A stretch of DNA of 64,000 bases from an uncultured Lysobacteraceae bacterium (GTDB lineage Bacteria > Pseudomonadota > Gammaproteobacteria > Xanthomonadales > Xanthomonadaceae), in contig CALCNV010000140.1 in assembly GCA_937897645.1 (NCBI GenBank), forward strand, positions 62,001-126,000. The letters are read 5' to 3'. Below are positions 1-8,207 of the stretch, in pieces (within the stretch, counting starts at the first letter, position 1; each line of letters starts with the position of its first letter). The notes under the pieces were generated by a model, which did no database searches, was not told the origin of the DNA, and saw nothing but the letters and a program-made list of their open reading frames with translations. The translations under genes were made by a program, and so were the position numbers.

Positions 1-435
1 ATCGGCCGCACTCCAGCCCGCGCCGTGCTGGAACGGCACGTCGAACATCGGGAAGAAATCGCTCGAGGTGTAGCGTGCTTCCGCGGAGAACGGATCCAGC
101 TTTCCGTCCTGCGCCTCCACCGACACGTTGCCTCCGGTCATCATGGCCTGGCGATCACCGCGCTTGCCGCGCAGCAAGGCTTCGGCGTCGAAGCGCGTCA
201 GCTGCTCTTCCGGTTCTTCGCCCGGGATCGCGCCATTCTTGGTGCGTGGTTCGAGCCGTGGATAGAAAAGCCTGTCGCTCTTCTGCGGAATCGGATCGCC
301 CGACAGCACGTGGAACACGGTCAACGTGGTCATGCTGGCGCCGATGCCCAGGGCGATGGCCAGCACCATCAGCGCGGTCAGCACCTTGTTGCGCTTGAAG
401 CTGCGCAGCGCGAGTTTGAAGTAATAGCCGAACAT
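1..435 (-). CDS. ABC transporter permease, FtsX/MacB type (partial, C-terminus off window)
   Basis: Only the first 145 codons lie in the window; the gene runs leftwards off its edge. The protein opens MFGYYFKLALRSFKRNK, typical of permeases of the MacB/FtsX class. A hydrophobic helix follows at about residues 19-37 (LTALMVLAIALGIGASM), then the start of a large periplasmic core domain. It is the membrane partner of the ATPase at 564-1310, and the adaptor at 1553-2851 completes a tripartite exporter. The cargo cannot be read from sequence. The ATG at 435 follows the GA-rich repeat tract. Family assignment is confident; substrate is unknown. Confidence 0.85.
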   Translation of the reverse strand, partial: MFGYYFKLALRSFKRNKVLTALMVLAIALGIGASMTTLTVFHVLSGDPIPQKSDRLFYPRLEPRTKNGAIPGEEPEEQLTRFDAEALLRGKRGDRQAMMTGGNVSVEAQDGKLDPFSAEARYTSSDFFPMFDVPFQHGAGWSAAD

Positions 436-439
436 GGGA

Positions 440-563
440 AGCCCCTAGGAACGAGTGAAGAGGAACGAGAAGTGAGAAGTGAGCGGAGAGGAGTGAGAAG
501 TGAGCGGGGGCGATCGGAAAGTGCTTTTACTCACTCCTCACTCCTCTAAACTCACTCCTCAAT
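440..563. repeat. GA-rich degenerate tandem/inverted repeat tract
   Basis: This gap between the permease and the ATPase gene is built from variants of GAGTGAGAAGTGAG on the left half and their complements (CTCACTCCTCACTCCTC) on the right half. The result is an imperfect inverted repeat. The 3' end of the ATPase gene itself continues the same motif (AGAAGTGAGGAACTGGAAG on its coding strand), so the repeat seems to have grown into the coding region. Function is unknown; it could fold in the mRNA between two co-transcribed genes. Confidence 0.6.
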
Positions 564-1310
564 TCAATCCAGGTTTCTCGCTTCCAGTTCCTCACTTCTT
601 GCTACCAGTTCTTCGCGCGCTACTCGCACCAGGCGCGGTTCCACCGACACGTCGGTGGCCATGCCGTCGACGATATGCACGTTGCGCTGCGCGCGCGCGG
701 CCAGCTCCGGGTCGTGGGTGACCATGATGATGGTCGTGCCCTTGGCATTGATGTCTTCCAGCAGCTCCAGCACGCCGCGTGCCATCTGCGAATCCAGGTT
801 GCCGGTGGGCTCGTCCGCCAGCAGCAGGCGTGGGCTGCCGGCGAGTGCGCGCGCAATGGCCACGCGCTGCTGCTGGCCGCCGGAAAGTTCGGCCGGGAAA
901 TGCTTCATGCGCGAGGCCAGGCCAACCTGTGCCAGTGATTCCTCGATGCGCTGCTTGCGCTCGCCGGCCGGCATGCCGCGGTAGCGCAGCGGCACGTCGA
1001 CGTTGTCGAACAGGTTCAGGTCCGGGATCAGGTTGAAGCCCTGGAAAATGAAGCCGATCTTCTGGTTGCGCAACTTGCTGCGCGCATCATCGGACAGGCC
1101 CTTGACGTTCTCGCCGTCCAGGCTGAACTCGCCGCCGGTGAAATCCTCCAGCAGGCCGGCGATGTTGAGGAAGGTGGTCTTGCCCGAGCCCGACGGCCCG
1201 GTGACGGCGACGAATTCGCCGTCCTTCACGTGCAGGTCGAGCGAGCGCAGCGCGTGCGTCTCGACCATGGCGGTGCGATAAACCTTGGTGACCTGGCGCA
1301 TGTCGAGCAT
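564..1310 (-). CDS. ABC transporter ATP-binding protein (MacB/LolD type)
   Basis: This 248-residue nucleotide-binding subunit powers the export system formed with the downstream permease and upstream HlyD adaptor. Walker A (GPSGSGKTT) lies near residue 39, the signature LSGGQQQRVAIARAL near 143, and Walker B with the H-loop region (LLLADEPTGNLDS, then MVTHD) follows. The LDS extension and short N-terminus are typical of the MacB/LolD group. An AGAGGA ribosome site sits seven bases before the ATG at 1310. The C-terminal tail (EELVARSEELEARNLD) is low-complexity and encoded by the adjoining GA-rich repeat, so the last ~20 residues are probably not functionally important. Confidence 0.93.
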   Translation of the reverse strand: MLDMRQVTKVYRTAMVETHALRSLDLHVKDGEFVAVTGPSGSGKTTFLNIAGLLEDFTGGEFSLDGENVKGLSDDARSKLRNQKIGFIFQGFNLIPDLNLFDNVDVPLRYRGMPAGERKQRIEESLAQVGLASRMKHFPAELSGGQQQRVAIARALAGSPRLLLADEPTGNLDSQMARGVLELLEDINAKGTTIIMVTHDPELAARAQRNVHIVDGMATDVSVEPRLVRVAREELVARSEELEARNLD

Positions 1311-1420
1311 TGGGAGTTCCTCTGGAGTTATTGGGTTGTGGTTCTTGGTTTCTGATTTTTCGGTTTTCAGTCGCCGACTTTGTCTAGTCAGTGATTCACT
1401 GCTATGTAAAAACCTGGTTC

Positions 1421-1523
1421 GTCATCCCAGCGAACGCTGGGATCCATCTTGATCTTGCAGTTGCCTTTGGGAGAGAGAGTCAAAGACAAGGTCAAAATGG
1501 GTCCCAGCGTTCGCTGGGATGAC
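1421..1523. repeat. Paired inverted repeat (GTCATCCCAGCGAACGCTGGGAT family)
   Basis: Two 27-bp arms at 1421-1447 and 1497-1523 are near-perfect reverse complements, and each arm is itself a palindrome centred on CCCAGCGAACGCTGGG. The unit lies between the adaptor and ATPase genes of one leftward cluster. It resembles dispersed intergenic palindromes common in proteobacterial chromosomes and could act as an attenuator or mRNA-stability element inside the operon. Confidence 0.75.
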
Positions 1524-1552
1524 GGCGAAACAAATGACGACGACGGAGTTCA

Positions 1553-2851
1553 CTAGTTGATCGTCACGCGTTCCGCATCCCCGAACAGATCACTGCCGGA
1601 GACCACGATCTTCTCGCCTTGTTGCAGGCCGGAAATTATTTCCACCGCGCCCAGGCTGCTGGCGCCAGTCTGGATGGGGCGGCGCGCGGCGCTGCTGCCA
1701 TCGACGACATAGGCGTAGCGACCGCCGCCCTGTTCCACGAACGGTCCGCGCTCCACCATCAGCACGTTGCGGCGCGTGTCCAGCACGATGCGCGCGGACA
1801 GGCGCTGGTTCTGGCGCAGGCCGGGCGGTTGCTTGCCGTTGTCGAAGCGGAGGCGGGCATTGACCTCGCCGTTGACGACTTCGGGCGATACCGCCGACAC
1901 CTGCGCCGCGTACTGCACGCCGTTGCTGGTGATCTGCGCGGGAATGCCGATGGCCAGGTCGCGGGCGAAGCTTTCCGGGACCTTGATCTCCACTTCAAAC
2001 AGGCTCAGGTCGACTACGCTGAGGATCGGTGCGTTGGTCGCCACGTTGGTGCCCTGTGGAATCTGCACCTGGCCGATCTGGCCATCGAAGGGGGCACGCA
2101 CGGTCAGTGCGTCGACCTGGCGCTGCAGCTCGGTGACCACCGAGCGCTGGCGGTCGGCGAGCAAGCGCTTGTTGCGCGAATCCAGGCCCGCGCCTTCGCC
2201 TTGCAGGCCTGAATCCTGGCGCGCGGCGGCCAGGCCTATGTCGGCCTTCTTCAGCTCGTCCTGCGCCCGCGCGAAATCGTTCTGCGATACCGCGCCGCCT
2301 TCGTAGGCGCGCTTGTAGCGTTCCAGGTCGCGCTGCGCGGCGGTGCGCTCGATCTGCGCCTGGTTCAACAATTTCGACGCATTGGAACGGGTGATCTGCG
2401 CATCCAGGATCGCGCGGCTGGCTTCTGCTTCCAGGCTGGCCAGGGTCGAACCTTCCTGCGCCAGCTTGCTGCGCAACTCGGGGCTGTCGATTTCCGCCAG
2501 CGCCTGGCCCTTCTTGACCACGTCACCGGCCACGACCTTCAGCGCGACCGTGCCGCCGGCGATGGCATACAGCGTGGGGCTGTTGGCGGCGATGACCTTG
2601 CCGTCGGCGGAGATGTCGCGGACCAGGTCGCCGCGGGTCACTTCGGCGATGCGCACCCGGGAGGAGTCGAAGGACGAGCCGCCCGACAGCCAGCCCTTGG
2701 CCACCCAGGCCGCCAGCACCAGCACGAGGGCAGCAGCGATGCCACCCATCAGCCAGGCCTTGGGAATGCGCCGGCGCGCCGAAGCGGCAGGCTTGATCAC
2801 CTGGTCCTGGGCCGAAGTATCGCGGATGCGGAAAGGGTCGCGGGTTTCCAT
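1553..2851 (-). CDS. HlyD/MacA-type efflux periplasmic adaptor
   Basis: The product is a 432-residue membrane-fusion protein with one N-terminal membrane helix (about residues 37-55), a biotinyl-lipoyl-like half, a long coiled-coil hairpin (about 115-210) and a C-terminal beta-barrel ending in the HlyD_D23-like region. It would bridge the ABC permease/ATPase encoded downstream to an outer-membrane factor not present here. The reading frame extends upstream to a TTG at 2893, but that codon lies before the transcription start predicted from the sigma-54 promoter. The ATG at 2851 is therefore preferred, although no strong ribosome site is visible. The family is clear; the exported compound is not. 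Confidence 0.88.
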   Translation of the reverse strand: METRDPFRIRDTSAQDQVIKPAASARRRIPKAWLMGGIAAALVLVLAAWVAKGWLSGGSSFDSSRVRIAEVTRGDLVRDISADGKVIAANSPTLYAIAGGTVALKVVAGDVVKKGQALAEIDSPELRSKLAQEGSTLASLEAEASRAILDAQITRSNASKLLNQAQIERTAAQRDLERYKRAYEGGAVSQNDFARAQDELKKADIGLAAARQDSGLQGEGAGLDSRNKRLLADRQRSVVTELQRQVDALTVRAPFDGQIGQVQIPQGTNVATNAPILSVVDLSLFEVEIKVPESFARDLAIGIPAQITSNGVQYAAQVSAVSPEVVNGEVNARLRFDNGKQPPGLRQNQRLSARIVLDTRRNVLMVERGPFVEQGGGRYAYVVDGSSAARRPIQTGASSLGAVEIISGLQQGEKIVVSGSDLFGDAERVTIN

Positions 2852-2898
2852 GGGGTGGTCGGGTGTCCGTGCTGGCTGGGTCTTGGATGCCAAGTACG

Positions 2899-2917
2899 AA
2901 GCAATGGTTGTGCCAAT
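2899..2917 (-). promoter_or_regulatory. Sigma-54 (RpoN) promoter for the HlyD-ABC exporter operon
   Basis: On the minus strand the sequence TGGCACAACCATTGC reads as a near-consensus -24/-12 element (consensus TGGCACG-N4-TTGC), with GG at 2914-2913 and GC at 2902-2901. Transcription would start near 2889, giving a ~38-base leader to the ATG at 2851. This is inferred from the motif; no start site has been measured. Confidence 0.75.
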
Positions 2918-2957
2918 CGCAAGCCATTGATTGGGAACGACAATATTTTCAAGACAA

Positions 2958-2992
2958 GTGTCCGCGCGGACACACTGCTGTCCGCACGGACG
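2958..2992. promoter_or_regulatory. Two tandem palindromic operator sites (probable enhancer-binding-protein sites)
   Basis: A perfect 16-bp palindrome, GTGTCCGCGCGGACAC (2958-2973), is followed by a one-mismatch copy of its core, TGTCCGCACGGACG (2979-2992). The two centres are 20 bp apart, about two helical turns. They lie 69-103 bp upstream of the predicted sigma-54 start, where bacterial enhancer-binding proteins usually bind. A further half-site (GGTCCGCC) follows. The cognate regulator is not in the window. Confidence 0.7.
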
Positions 2993-3049
2993 GTCCGCCC
3001 GGTTTTCCGCGTTTACACTGGATACCCGGCAAGCAAGGAAAGGTCATAC

Positions 3050-4876
3050 ATGTGCGGCATCGTTGGCGCGATCGCGGATCGCGATGTGGTTCCGGTACTC
3101 ATCGAAGGACTGAAGCGGCTGGAATACCGCGGTTACGATTCCGCAGGCATCGCGGTACTGGCCGACAATGACGTGCGGCGGGTACGTCGCACCGGCCGGG
3201 TCTCGGAAATGGAGGGCGCGGCGGCCGCCGAGAATTTCCACGCCAACGTGGGCATCGGCCACACCCGCTGGGCCACGCATGGCGGGGTCACCGAAGCCAA
3301 CGCGCACCCGCACATCAGCCACGGCGTGGCCCTGGTGCACAACGGCATCATCGAGAACCACGAAGAGCAGCGCGAGCGCCTGCGTGAACTCGGCTACGCC
3401 TTCGAATCGCAGACCGATACCGAAGTCATCGCCCACCTGATCCACCACTACCTCAAGCAGGGCGATGACCTGCTGCAGGCCTTGCAGCGCACGGTCAAGG
3501 AACTCACCGGCGCGTATGCACTGGCCGTGGTCAGCCGGCGCGAACCCGAGCGCATGGTCTGTGCACGCATGGGCTGCCCGCTGCTGGTCGGCGTGGGCGA
3601 AGGCGAGAACTTCGTCGCGTCCGATGTGTCGGCGATCCTGCAGGCCACGCGCCGCGTGATTTTCCTGGAAGAAGGCGATACCGCCGAACTCACCCGCACC
3701 GGCGTGCGCGTATTCGATGGCAACGACCAGGAAATCCAGCGTGACGTGCACGTGTCCGACGTGTCGCTGGCTTCGCTGGAGCTGGGCCCCTACACGCATT
3801 TCATGCAGAAGGAAATCCACGAACAGCCGCGTGCGCTGGCCGATACGATTGAAGCCGCCATCGCCGATGGCTTCAGGCCCGAACTGTTTGGTGGAAATGC
3901 CGAAGCGGTGCTTCGCGACATCGAAGGCGTGCAGATCCTCGCCTGCGGCACCAGCTATTACGCCGGCCTCACCGCGCGCTACTGGATCGAAGCCATTTCC
4001 GGCCTGCCGTGCTCGGTCGAGATCGCCAGCGAATACCGCTACCGCGCCGCGCATGCCAACCCCAAGCACCTCATCGTCACCATTTCCCAGTCCGGCGAAA
4101 CGCTGGATACGATGGAAGCGCTGAAGTACGCCAAGTCACTCGGCCACCCGCACACGCTGTCCATCTGCAACGTGCCCGAAAGCGCCATCCCGCGCGCCAG
4201 CGAACTGGTCTGCTACACGCGCGCTGGTGCCGAGATCGGCGTGGCTTCCACCAAGGCGTTCACGACGCAACTTGCGGCGCTGTTCCAGCTCACCGTGGTG
4301 CTGGGCAAGCTGCACGGCAAGGTCGACGCGGAAGCGGAGGCCGACTATCTCGAACAACTGCGCTTCCTGCCCGGCAGCGTGCAGCACGCGCTCAACCTGG
4401 AACCCCAGATTGCCATCTGGGCCCACCGTTTCGCCAGCAAGCACAACGCATTGTTCCTGGGTCGCGGCCTGCACTATCCCATCGCACTGGAAGGCGCGTT
4501 GAAGCTCAAGGAAATCACTTACATCCATGCCGAGGCCTATCCGGCGGGCGAGTTGAAGCACGGCCCGCTGGCACTGGTAGATGCGGAAATGCCGGTGGTA
4601 GTGATCGCCCCGAATGATGCATTGCTGGAAAAAGTGAAATCCAACATGCAGGAAGTGCGCGCGCGCGGTGGCGAACTGTTCGTGTTCACCGACCAGGACA
4701 GCAACTTCACCGAGTCCGAAGGCGTGCACGTGATCCGCACGCCACGCCATGCCGGCGTGCTCAGCCCCATCGTGCACACCATTCCCGTGCAATTGCTGGC
4801 ATACCACACGGCCTTGGCACGCGGGACCGACGTGGACAAGCCGCGTAACCTGGCCAAGAGCGTTACGGTGGAATAG
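3050..4876 (+). CDS. glmS: Glutamine--fructose-6-phosphate aminotransferase (isomerising)
   Basis: GlmS makes glucosamine-6-phosphate from fructose-6-phosphate and glutamine, the entry step to UDP-GlcNAc for peptidoglycan and lipopolysaccharide. The 608-residue protein has the usual family length. It starts MCGIVGA, so Cys2 becomes the N-terminal nucleophile of the glutaminase domain after Met removal. Two SIS sugar-isomerase domains follow (ACGTSYYAG near residue 303, LGRGLHYPIALEGALKLKEI near 478). The C-terminus ends PRNLAKSVTVE as in other GlmS proteins. A strong AAGGAAAGG ribosome site precedes the ATG. It is divergent from the exporter operon and may share that control region. No glmS ribozyme-like structure was recognised. 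Confidence 0.97.
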   Translation: MCGIVGAIADRDVVPVLIEGLKRLEYRGYDSAGIAVLADNDVRRVRRTGRVSEMEGAAAAENFHANVGIGHTRWATHGGVTEANAHPHISHGVALVHNGIIENHEEQRERLRELGYAFESQTDTEVIAHLIHHYLKQGDDLLQALQRTVKELTGAYALAVVSRREPERMVCARMGCPLLVGVGEGENFVASDVSAILQATRRVIFLEEGDTAELTRTGVRVFDGNDQEIQRDVHVSDVSLASLELGPYTHFMQKEIHEQPRALADTIEAAIADGFRPELFGGNAEAVLRDIEGVQILACGTSYYAGLTARYWIEAISGLPCSVEIASEYRYRAAHANPKHLIVTISQSGETLDTMEALKYAKSLGHPHTLSICNVPESAIPRASELVCYTRAGAEIGVASTKAFTTQLAALFQLTVVLGKLHGKVDAEAEADYLEQLRFLPGSVQHALNLEPQIAIWAHRFASKHNALFLGRGLHYPIALEGALKLKEITYIHAEAYPAGELKHGPLALVDAEMPVVVIAPNDALLEKVKSNMQEVRARGGELFVFTDQDSNFTESEGVHVIRTPRHAGVLSPIVHTIPVQLLAYHTALARGTDVDKPRNLAKSVTVE

Positions 4877-4982
4877 TTTCCAGCGGGGGTGGCTCAGGGC
4901 GAAGCCCTGGATGCCCCTCCATCGCGGTGCTCGGGCATCTTCGTGTCGCCGCCCGGGCATCCATTATCCGAAGGATCCTTCC

Positions 4983-5390
4983 ATGCCACGCATGATCTTC
5001 GTCAACCTGCCCGTCGCCGACTTGCCCGCCTCCATGGCCTTCTATGAAGCCCTGGGCTTCCACAACAACCCGCATTTCAGCGACGACACGGCGGCCTGCA
5101 TGGTCTGGAGCGAGACCATCCACGTCATGCTGCTGACCCACGACAAATGGCGCACGTTTACCAATCGCCCAATCCCGTCGACCACCTCCAGCGAAGTGAT
5201 GCTCGCCATTTCACTGGACGATCGCGACGCCGTGGATGCCTTGAACGCCCTCGCCGCGGCCAACGGGGGCAACGGTGACGTCAACCCGTTGCAGGACCAC
5301 GGCTTCATGTACGGCCGCGACTTCACCGATCTGGACGGACACGTCTGGGAAGCCTTCTGGATGGATCCGGCCGCGGTGCCGACCGAGTAA
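4983..5390 (+). CDS. VOC (glyoxalase/bleomycin-resistance-fold) family protein
   Basis: This 135-residue single-domain protein has the vicinal-oxygen-chelate beta-alpha-beta-beta-beta pattern. It starts MIFVNLPVADLPASMAFYEALGF, shown here as its first module (residues 4-23), and closes with GRDFTDLDGHVWEAFWMDP. The acidic residue in DGHVWE and the absence of an early metal histidine resemble the YaeR/PhnB-like uncharacterised VOC group rather than glyoxalase I. A GAAGGATCC ribosome site precedes the ATG. It stands alone between glmS and a repeat-filled gap, so context gives no substrate. Confidence 0.85.
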   Translation: MPRMIFVNLPVADLPASMAFYEALGFHNNPHFSDDTAACMVWSETIHVMLLTHDKWRTFTNRPIPSTTSSEVMLAISLDDRDAVDALNALAAANGGNGDVNPLQDHGFMYGRDFTDLDGHVWEAFWMDPAAVPTE

Positions 5391-5505
5391 TCCAGGTGCT
5401 CGCGTCACCTGTGGCACAGGGTGGGCTCAAGCCCGTCGCCCAAGCATCCAATTGGGTTCTTACCCCGGCCAACTCCCTGAGGGTCGACCGCATGCCTTTG
5501 CTCTT

Positions 5506-5568
5506 GTGGGAGGGGCTTCAGCCCCGACGCGTTGAGTCCAAGAGCGTCGGGGCTGAAGCCCCTCCCAC
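5506..5568. repeat. Paired palindromic repeat, GTGGGAGGGGCTTCAGCCCC family (copy 1)
   Basis: The arms GTGGGAGGGGCTTCAGCCCC and its reverse complement face each other across a short loop, forming a ~25-bp stem with an internal palindrome. A second copy lies at 18555-18616. Together with the next element it fills the gap between the VOC and Rieske genes. Confidence 0.85.
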
Positions 5569-5594
5569 ACAGGCATGGCCCTGCAGATTTTGTT

Positions 5595-5661
5595 GTAGAT
5601 CCGAGCTTGCTCGGATGCTCTTCGCTCGAGGACAGGACCATCCGAGCAAGCTCGGATCTAC
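5595..5661. repeat. GTAG-headed REP pair, CCGAGCTTGCTCGG core (copy 1)
   Basis: Two inverted arms, GTAGATCCGAGCTTGCTCGG and its complement, are separated by about 20 bases. The GTAG tetranucleotide head plus an imperfect palindrome is the hallmark of the SMAG/REP elements described in Stenotrophomonas. Related copies sit at 15519, 21232, 56976 and 62721. No cognate RAYT transposase gene lies in the window. Confidence 0.85.
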
Positions 5662-5750
5662 AAAAATGGTTTCCCTTGCTTCGTTTGCTCCATGACGCGT
5701 ACCGCGACGACTCGGCTACAGTAGCGGTAGCCACCCTGCGGTAGCCTGTC

Positions 5751-6863
5751 ATGCCAACACCTGCAGAACTGATCGCGCAATACGACCCGACGACGCCGCT
5801 GGACGAAGCCAGCACCATTCCGTCGTCGTGGTACATCGACGAACGCATAGAGGCACTGGAACGGCGCACCACCTTCGCGCGCACCTGGCAGATGGCCGGG
5901 CGCGTGGACCAGCTGCGCAATCGCGGCGACTACGTCACCTGCGAAATCGCCGGCGAACCGATCCTGGTGGTGCGTGGCGACGACGGCATGCTGCGTGGCT
6001 TCTTCAATGTGTGTCGCCACCATGCCGCCGCGGTGATGACCGAGGCCGCGGGCTGCGCGAAGAACCTGCGTTGTCCCTACCACGGCTGGACCTACACGCT
6101 GGAAGGTGCATTGAAGGGCACGCCCAGCTTCAACAGCGAATGCCACTTTGATCGCAGCTCCCATGGACTGGTCCCTGTGTCCGTGGCCGTGTGGGAAAAC
6201 TGGGTGTTCGTGCGCCTGGATGCCGAAGGCCCGAGCCTTGAGGAATTCCTGGGGCAGGAGTTGATCGCGGAATTCGCGGCGTTGAACCTGCACCAGCTTC
6301 ACTGGTTCGAGCGCCGCCATTATTTCTTCGACTGCAACTGGAAAGTCTTCGTCGACAACTACCTGGACGGCGGCTACCACGTGCCGCATTTGCACAAGGG
6401 CTTGAACAGCGTCCTCGACTTCAAGAATTACACCATCCAGAACGGCACCCACCACTGCCTGCAGTCCAGCCCCATGGTCAAGGACGGCGACCATGCGGAT
6501 TTCTCATCCGTGCGCGGCGGTGATCGTGCGTTGTACTACTGGCTGCACCCCAACTTCATGGTCAACTGGTACGAGGGCCAGATGGACGTGAACCTGGTGC
6601 TGCCGCTGGGATTGGATCGCACCGAGGTGATCTTCGACTTCTACTTCGCCGATGTGTCCGAGGCCGCGGCCGAACGCAACCGCGCCAGCATCGACGTGGG
6701 CAACATCATCCAGGACGAGGACATGGCCATCTGCAAGTCGGTGCAGCGTGGACTCAACTCGCGCGCCTATTCCACCGGGCGACTGTCGATACGGCGCGAG
6801 GCGGGGGAGCACTTGTTCCATCGGCTGCTGCATGCGGATCTTTCGGCCGGCATGGCGGAGTAG
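5751..6863 (+). CDS. Rieske non-heme iron oxygenase, alpha subunit
   Basis: The 370-residue product is a ring-hydroxylating-oxygenase large subunit. The N-terminal Rieske [2Fe-2S] site reads CRHHAA ... CPYHGW (about residues 88-110). The C-terminal mononuclear iron site is visible as DNYLDGGYHVPHLH (about 201-214), with two histidines and a later carboxylate. Such enzymes insert oxygen into an organic substrate using electrons from a separate reductase. Neither a beta subunit nor a reductase/ferredoxin is next to it, so the partner must be elsewhere. The overall look is closer to the alpha-only group that includes choline/carnitine-type monooxygenases than to multi-subunit aromatic dioxygenases, but the substrate is unknown. 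Confidence 0.88.
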   Translation: MPTPAELIAQYDPTTPLDEASTIPSSWYIDERIEALERRTTFARTWQMAGRVDQLRNRGDYVTCEIAGEPILVVRGDDGMLRGFFNVCRHHAAAVMTEAAGCAKNLRCPYHGWTYTLEGALKGTPSFNSECHFDRSSHGLVPVSVAVWENWVFVRLDAEGPSLEEFLGQELIAEFAALNLHQLHWFERRHYFFDCNWKVFVDNYLDGGYHVPHLHKGLNSVLDFKNYTIQNGTHHCLQSSPMVKDGDHADFSSVRGGDRALYYWLHPNFMVNWYEGQMDVNLVLPLGLDRTEVIFDFYFADVSEAAAERNRASIDVGNIIQDEDMAICKSVQRGLNSRAYSTGRLSIRREAGEHLFHRLLHADLSAGMAE

Positions 6864-6871
6864 GGAGGTCG

Positions 6872-7537
6872 TCAGTTCCGCTGCGCGTAACCGATCCAGG
6901 CGAACAGGTGGCGGCCAAAGAGTCCGCTAAGCGTGGACAGAACCACGACCGCGCCCACGTGCCACAACAACACCATGAACGCATTCTCACCGGCGTGGAT
7001 GATGCTGACGGCAGCCGCACTCAATGCCGCAGCACTCAGCGCGGCCAGCACCGCAGTCGGCGCCGGTCGAACTACGCCGGCATGGCGCACCATCAACAAC
7101 ATGACCAGCCCCAGTGGCAGGCTGGTCATGGTGATGGCCCACGCGCATTCGGCACTGCCGGTTTCAAGCGCGAATGCATCGCTGCCCATGCGCGCAACGT
7201 CCGCCATGCAACCCAGGCCTATGCCACCCAACCACAACAGGGCGGCCGGTAGCGGCAGCCATGCCCATGAGGGTGAACGCCCGGGCACGCTGATCTGGAA
7301 GACGGCATAGGCCGCCAACGCGCCGGTGAGGATGCTGGCGAACCATTCGATCGCCGTGCTCGCCACGCGCATGTCCTGCAGCCAGCCCGGGCGTGCGCCG
7401 AAAGCGGCGACGACCAGGGCGATGATGATCGTGGCCAGCAACAGCCACAGCGCCGTGCGGCGCAATGGCGAGGACAGGCGCTTGACCGGCGCGGCGCGTG
7501 CGGCCAGTTGGTCGATAAGCAGGTCGGTGTCAGTCAT
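6872..7537 (-). CDS. nrsF: NrsF-type transmembrane anti-sigma factor (DUF1109)
   Basis: The 221-residue protein has six hydrophobic segments and belongs to the DUF1109/NrsF family, which holds SigF-class ECF sigma factors at the membrane until a metal or oxidative signal is sensed. In Caulobacter, two conserved cysteines of NrsF are needed for sensing; this protein has Cys110 (GLGCMADV) and Cys131 (SAECAWAI) in comparable places. The ATG at 7537 overlaps the end of the sigma gene by 8 bp, so the pair is translationally coupled. An AAAGGA ribosome site precedes it. It is the last gene of the bufABC-doxX-sigF-nrsF operon. Confidence 0.88.
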   Translation of the reverse strand: MTDTDLLIDQLAARAAPVKRLSSPLRRTALWLLLATIIIALVVAAFGARPGWLQDMRVASTAIEWFASILTGALAAYAVFQISVPGRSPSWAWLPLPAALLWLGGIGLGCMADVARMGSDAFALETGSAECAWAITMTSLPLGLVMLLMVRHAGVVRPAPTAVLAALSAAALSAAAVSIIHAGENAFMVLLWHVGAVVVLSTLSGLFGRHLFAWIGYAQRN

Positions 7538-8201
7538 GGGAAGGATCCTTTCTTGCGCGTGCATGCCTTGCAAGCGAGTGTTGCAGTGATTTCATGGCGC
7601 GGTGGCAGGCCACTTTCAACGAACCGATGCTCTGGTCGCTTTGCGCAGCGGCTTCATTGAGCGAAAGCTCGTTCAATTTGAGCAGGCGGATCGCTTCACG
7701 CTGGCGCTCGGGCAGTCCGGCGACGGCATGCTGCAGCGTTCCCGCGTCGTGCTCGCGGGACAGCGCGTCCTCCGGACCGTGTCCAGCGTGCGCGACGTCT
7801 TCGATGTCTTCGCCGGCCGCCATCTCATGCTGCAGCCGATGCGCGCGACGACGCAGCAGGTCGATGCAGCGTCGGCTGGCGATGGTGTTCAACCAGGGCT
7901 TGAACGGGCGACCACGTTCGTAGGTGTGGCGGATGCCGTGAATCACCATCAATATTTCCTGCAACGCATCCTCGGCATCTTCGCCACGTCCCAGGTAGCG
8001 ACGGGTGATCGCGCGCAGGTACGGCGTCAATGCTTTCAGCAGCGCGTGGTAGGCGACACGGTCGCCATCCTGCGCCTGCAGCATCCATTGCGCCCAACGT
8101 TCGCCGTCGGACAGTTCGTCTTCCGGCGCAGGAGCGCGACACCCGTCGGGCAGGTCGATGTCCGTCGCAGCAGCCTTCACGAACGGGAGGATGGTGCCCA
8201 T
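7530..8201 (-). CDS. sigF: ECF sigma factor, SigF-like
   Basis: This 223-residue sigma-70 family protein has region 2 (YLRAITRRYLGRGEDAEDAL, about residues 61-80, then LVIHGIRHTYERGRPFKPWL as LMVIHGIRHT and PFKPWLNTIA) and region 4 (LPERQREAIRLLKLNELSL, then a helix-turn-helix ending VACHRAMKSL). It would direct RNA polymerase to its own operon and other metal-stress genes. The position directly before nrsF matches the Caulobacter sigF-nrsF pair. It starts six bases after doxX, at the promoter-distal end of the bufferin-like operon, which allows autoregulation through the promoter upstream of bufA. Confidence 0.92.
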   Translation of the reverse strand: MGTILPFVKAAATDIDLPDGCRAPAPEDELSDGERWAQWMLQAQDGDRVAYHALLKALTPYLRAITRRYLGRGEDAEDALQEILMVIHGIRHTYERGRPFKPWLNTIASRRCIDLLRRRAHRLQHEMAAGEDIEDVAHAGHGPEDALSREHDAGTLQHAVAGLPERQREAIRLLKLNELSLNEAAAQSDQSIGSLKVACHRAMKSLQHSLARHARARKDPSHD

Positions 8202-8207
8202 GGTGCG

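Noticed and set aside
2869..2893. TTG start of the HlyD adaptor at 2893
   Set aside because: It lies upstream of the start expected from the sigma-54 promoter and has no ribosome site.
2855..3049. Longer glmS start upstream of 3050
   Set aside because: GlmS needs Cys directly after the initiator Met; the ATG at 3050 gives MCGIVG with a strong ribosome site, while upstream frame covers the operator region.
4888..4982. Possible terminator after glmS (TCAGGGCGAAGCCCTGGA hairpin)
   Set aside because: The stem is short and there is no U-run, so it was not called a terminator.
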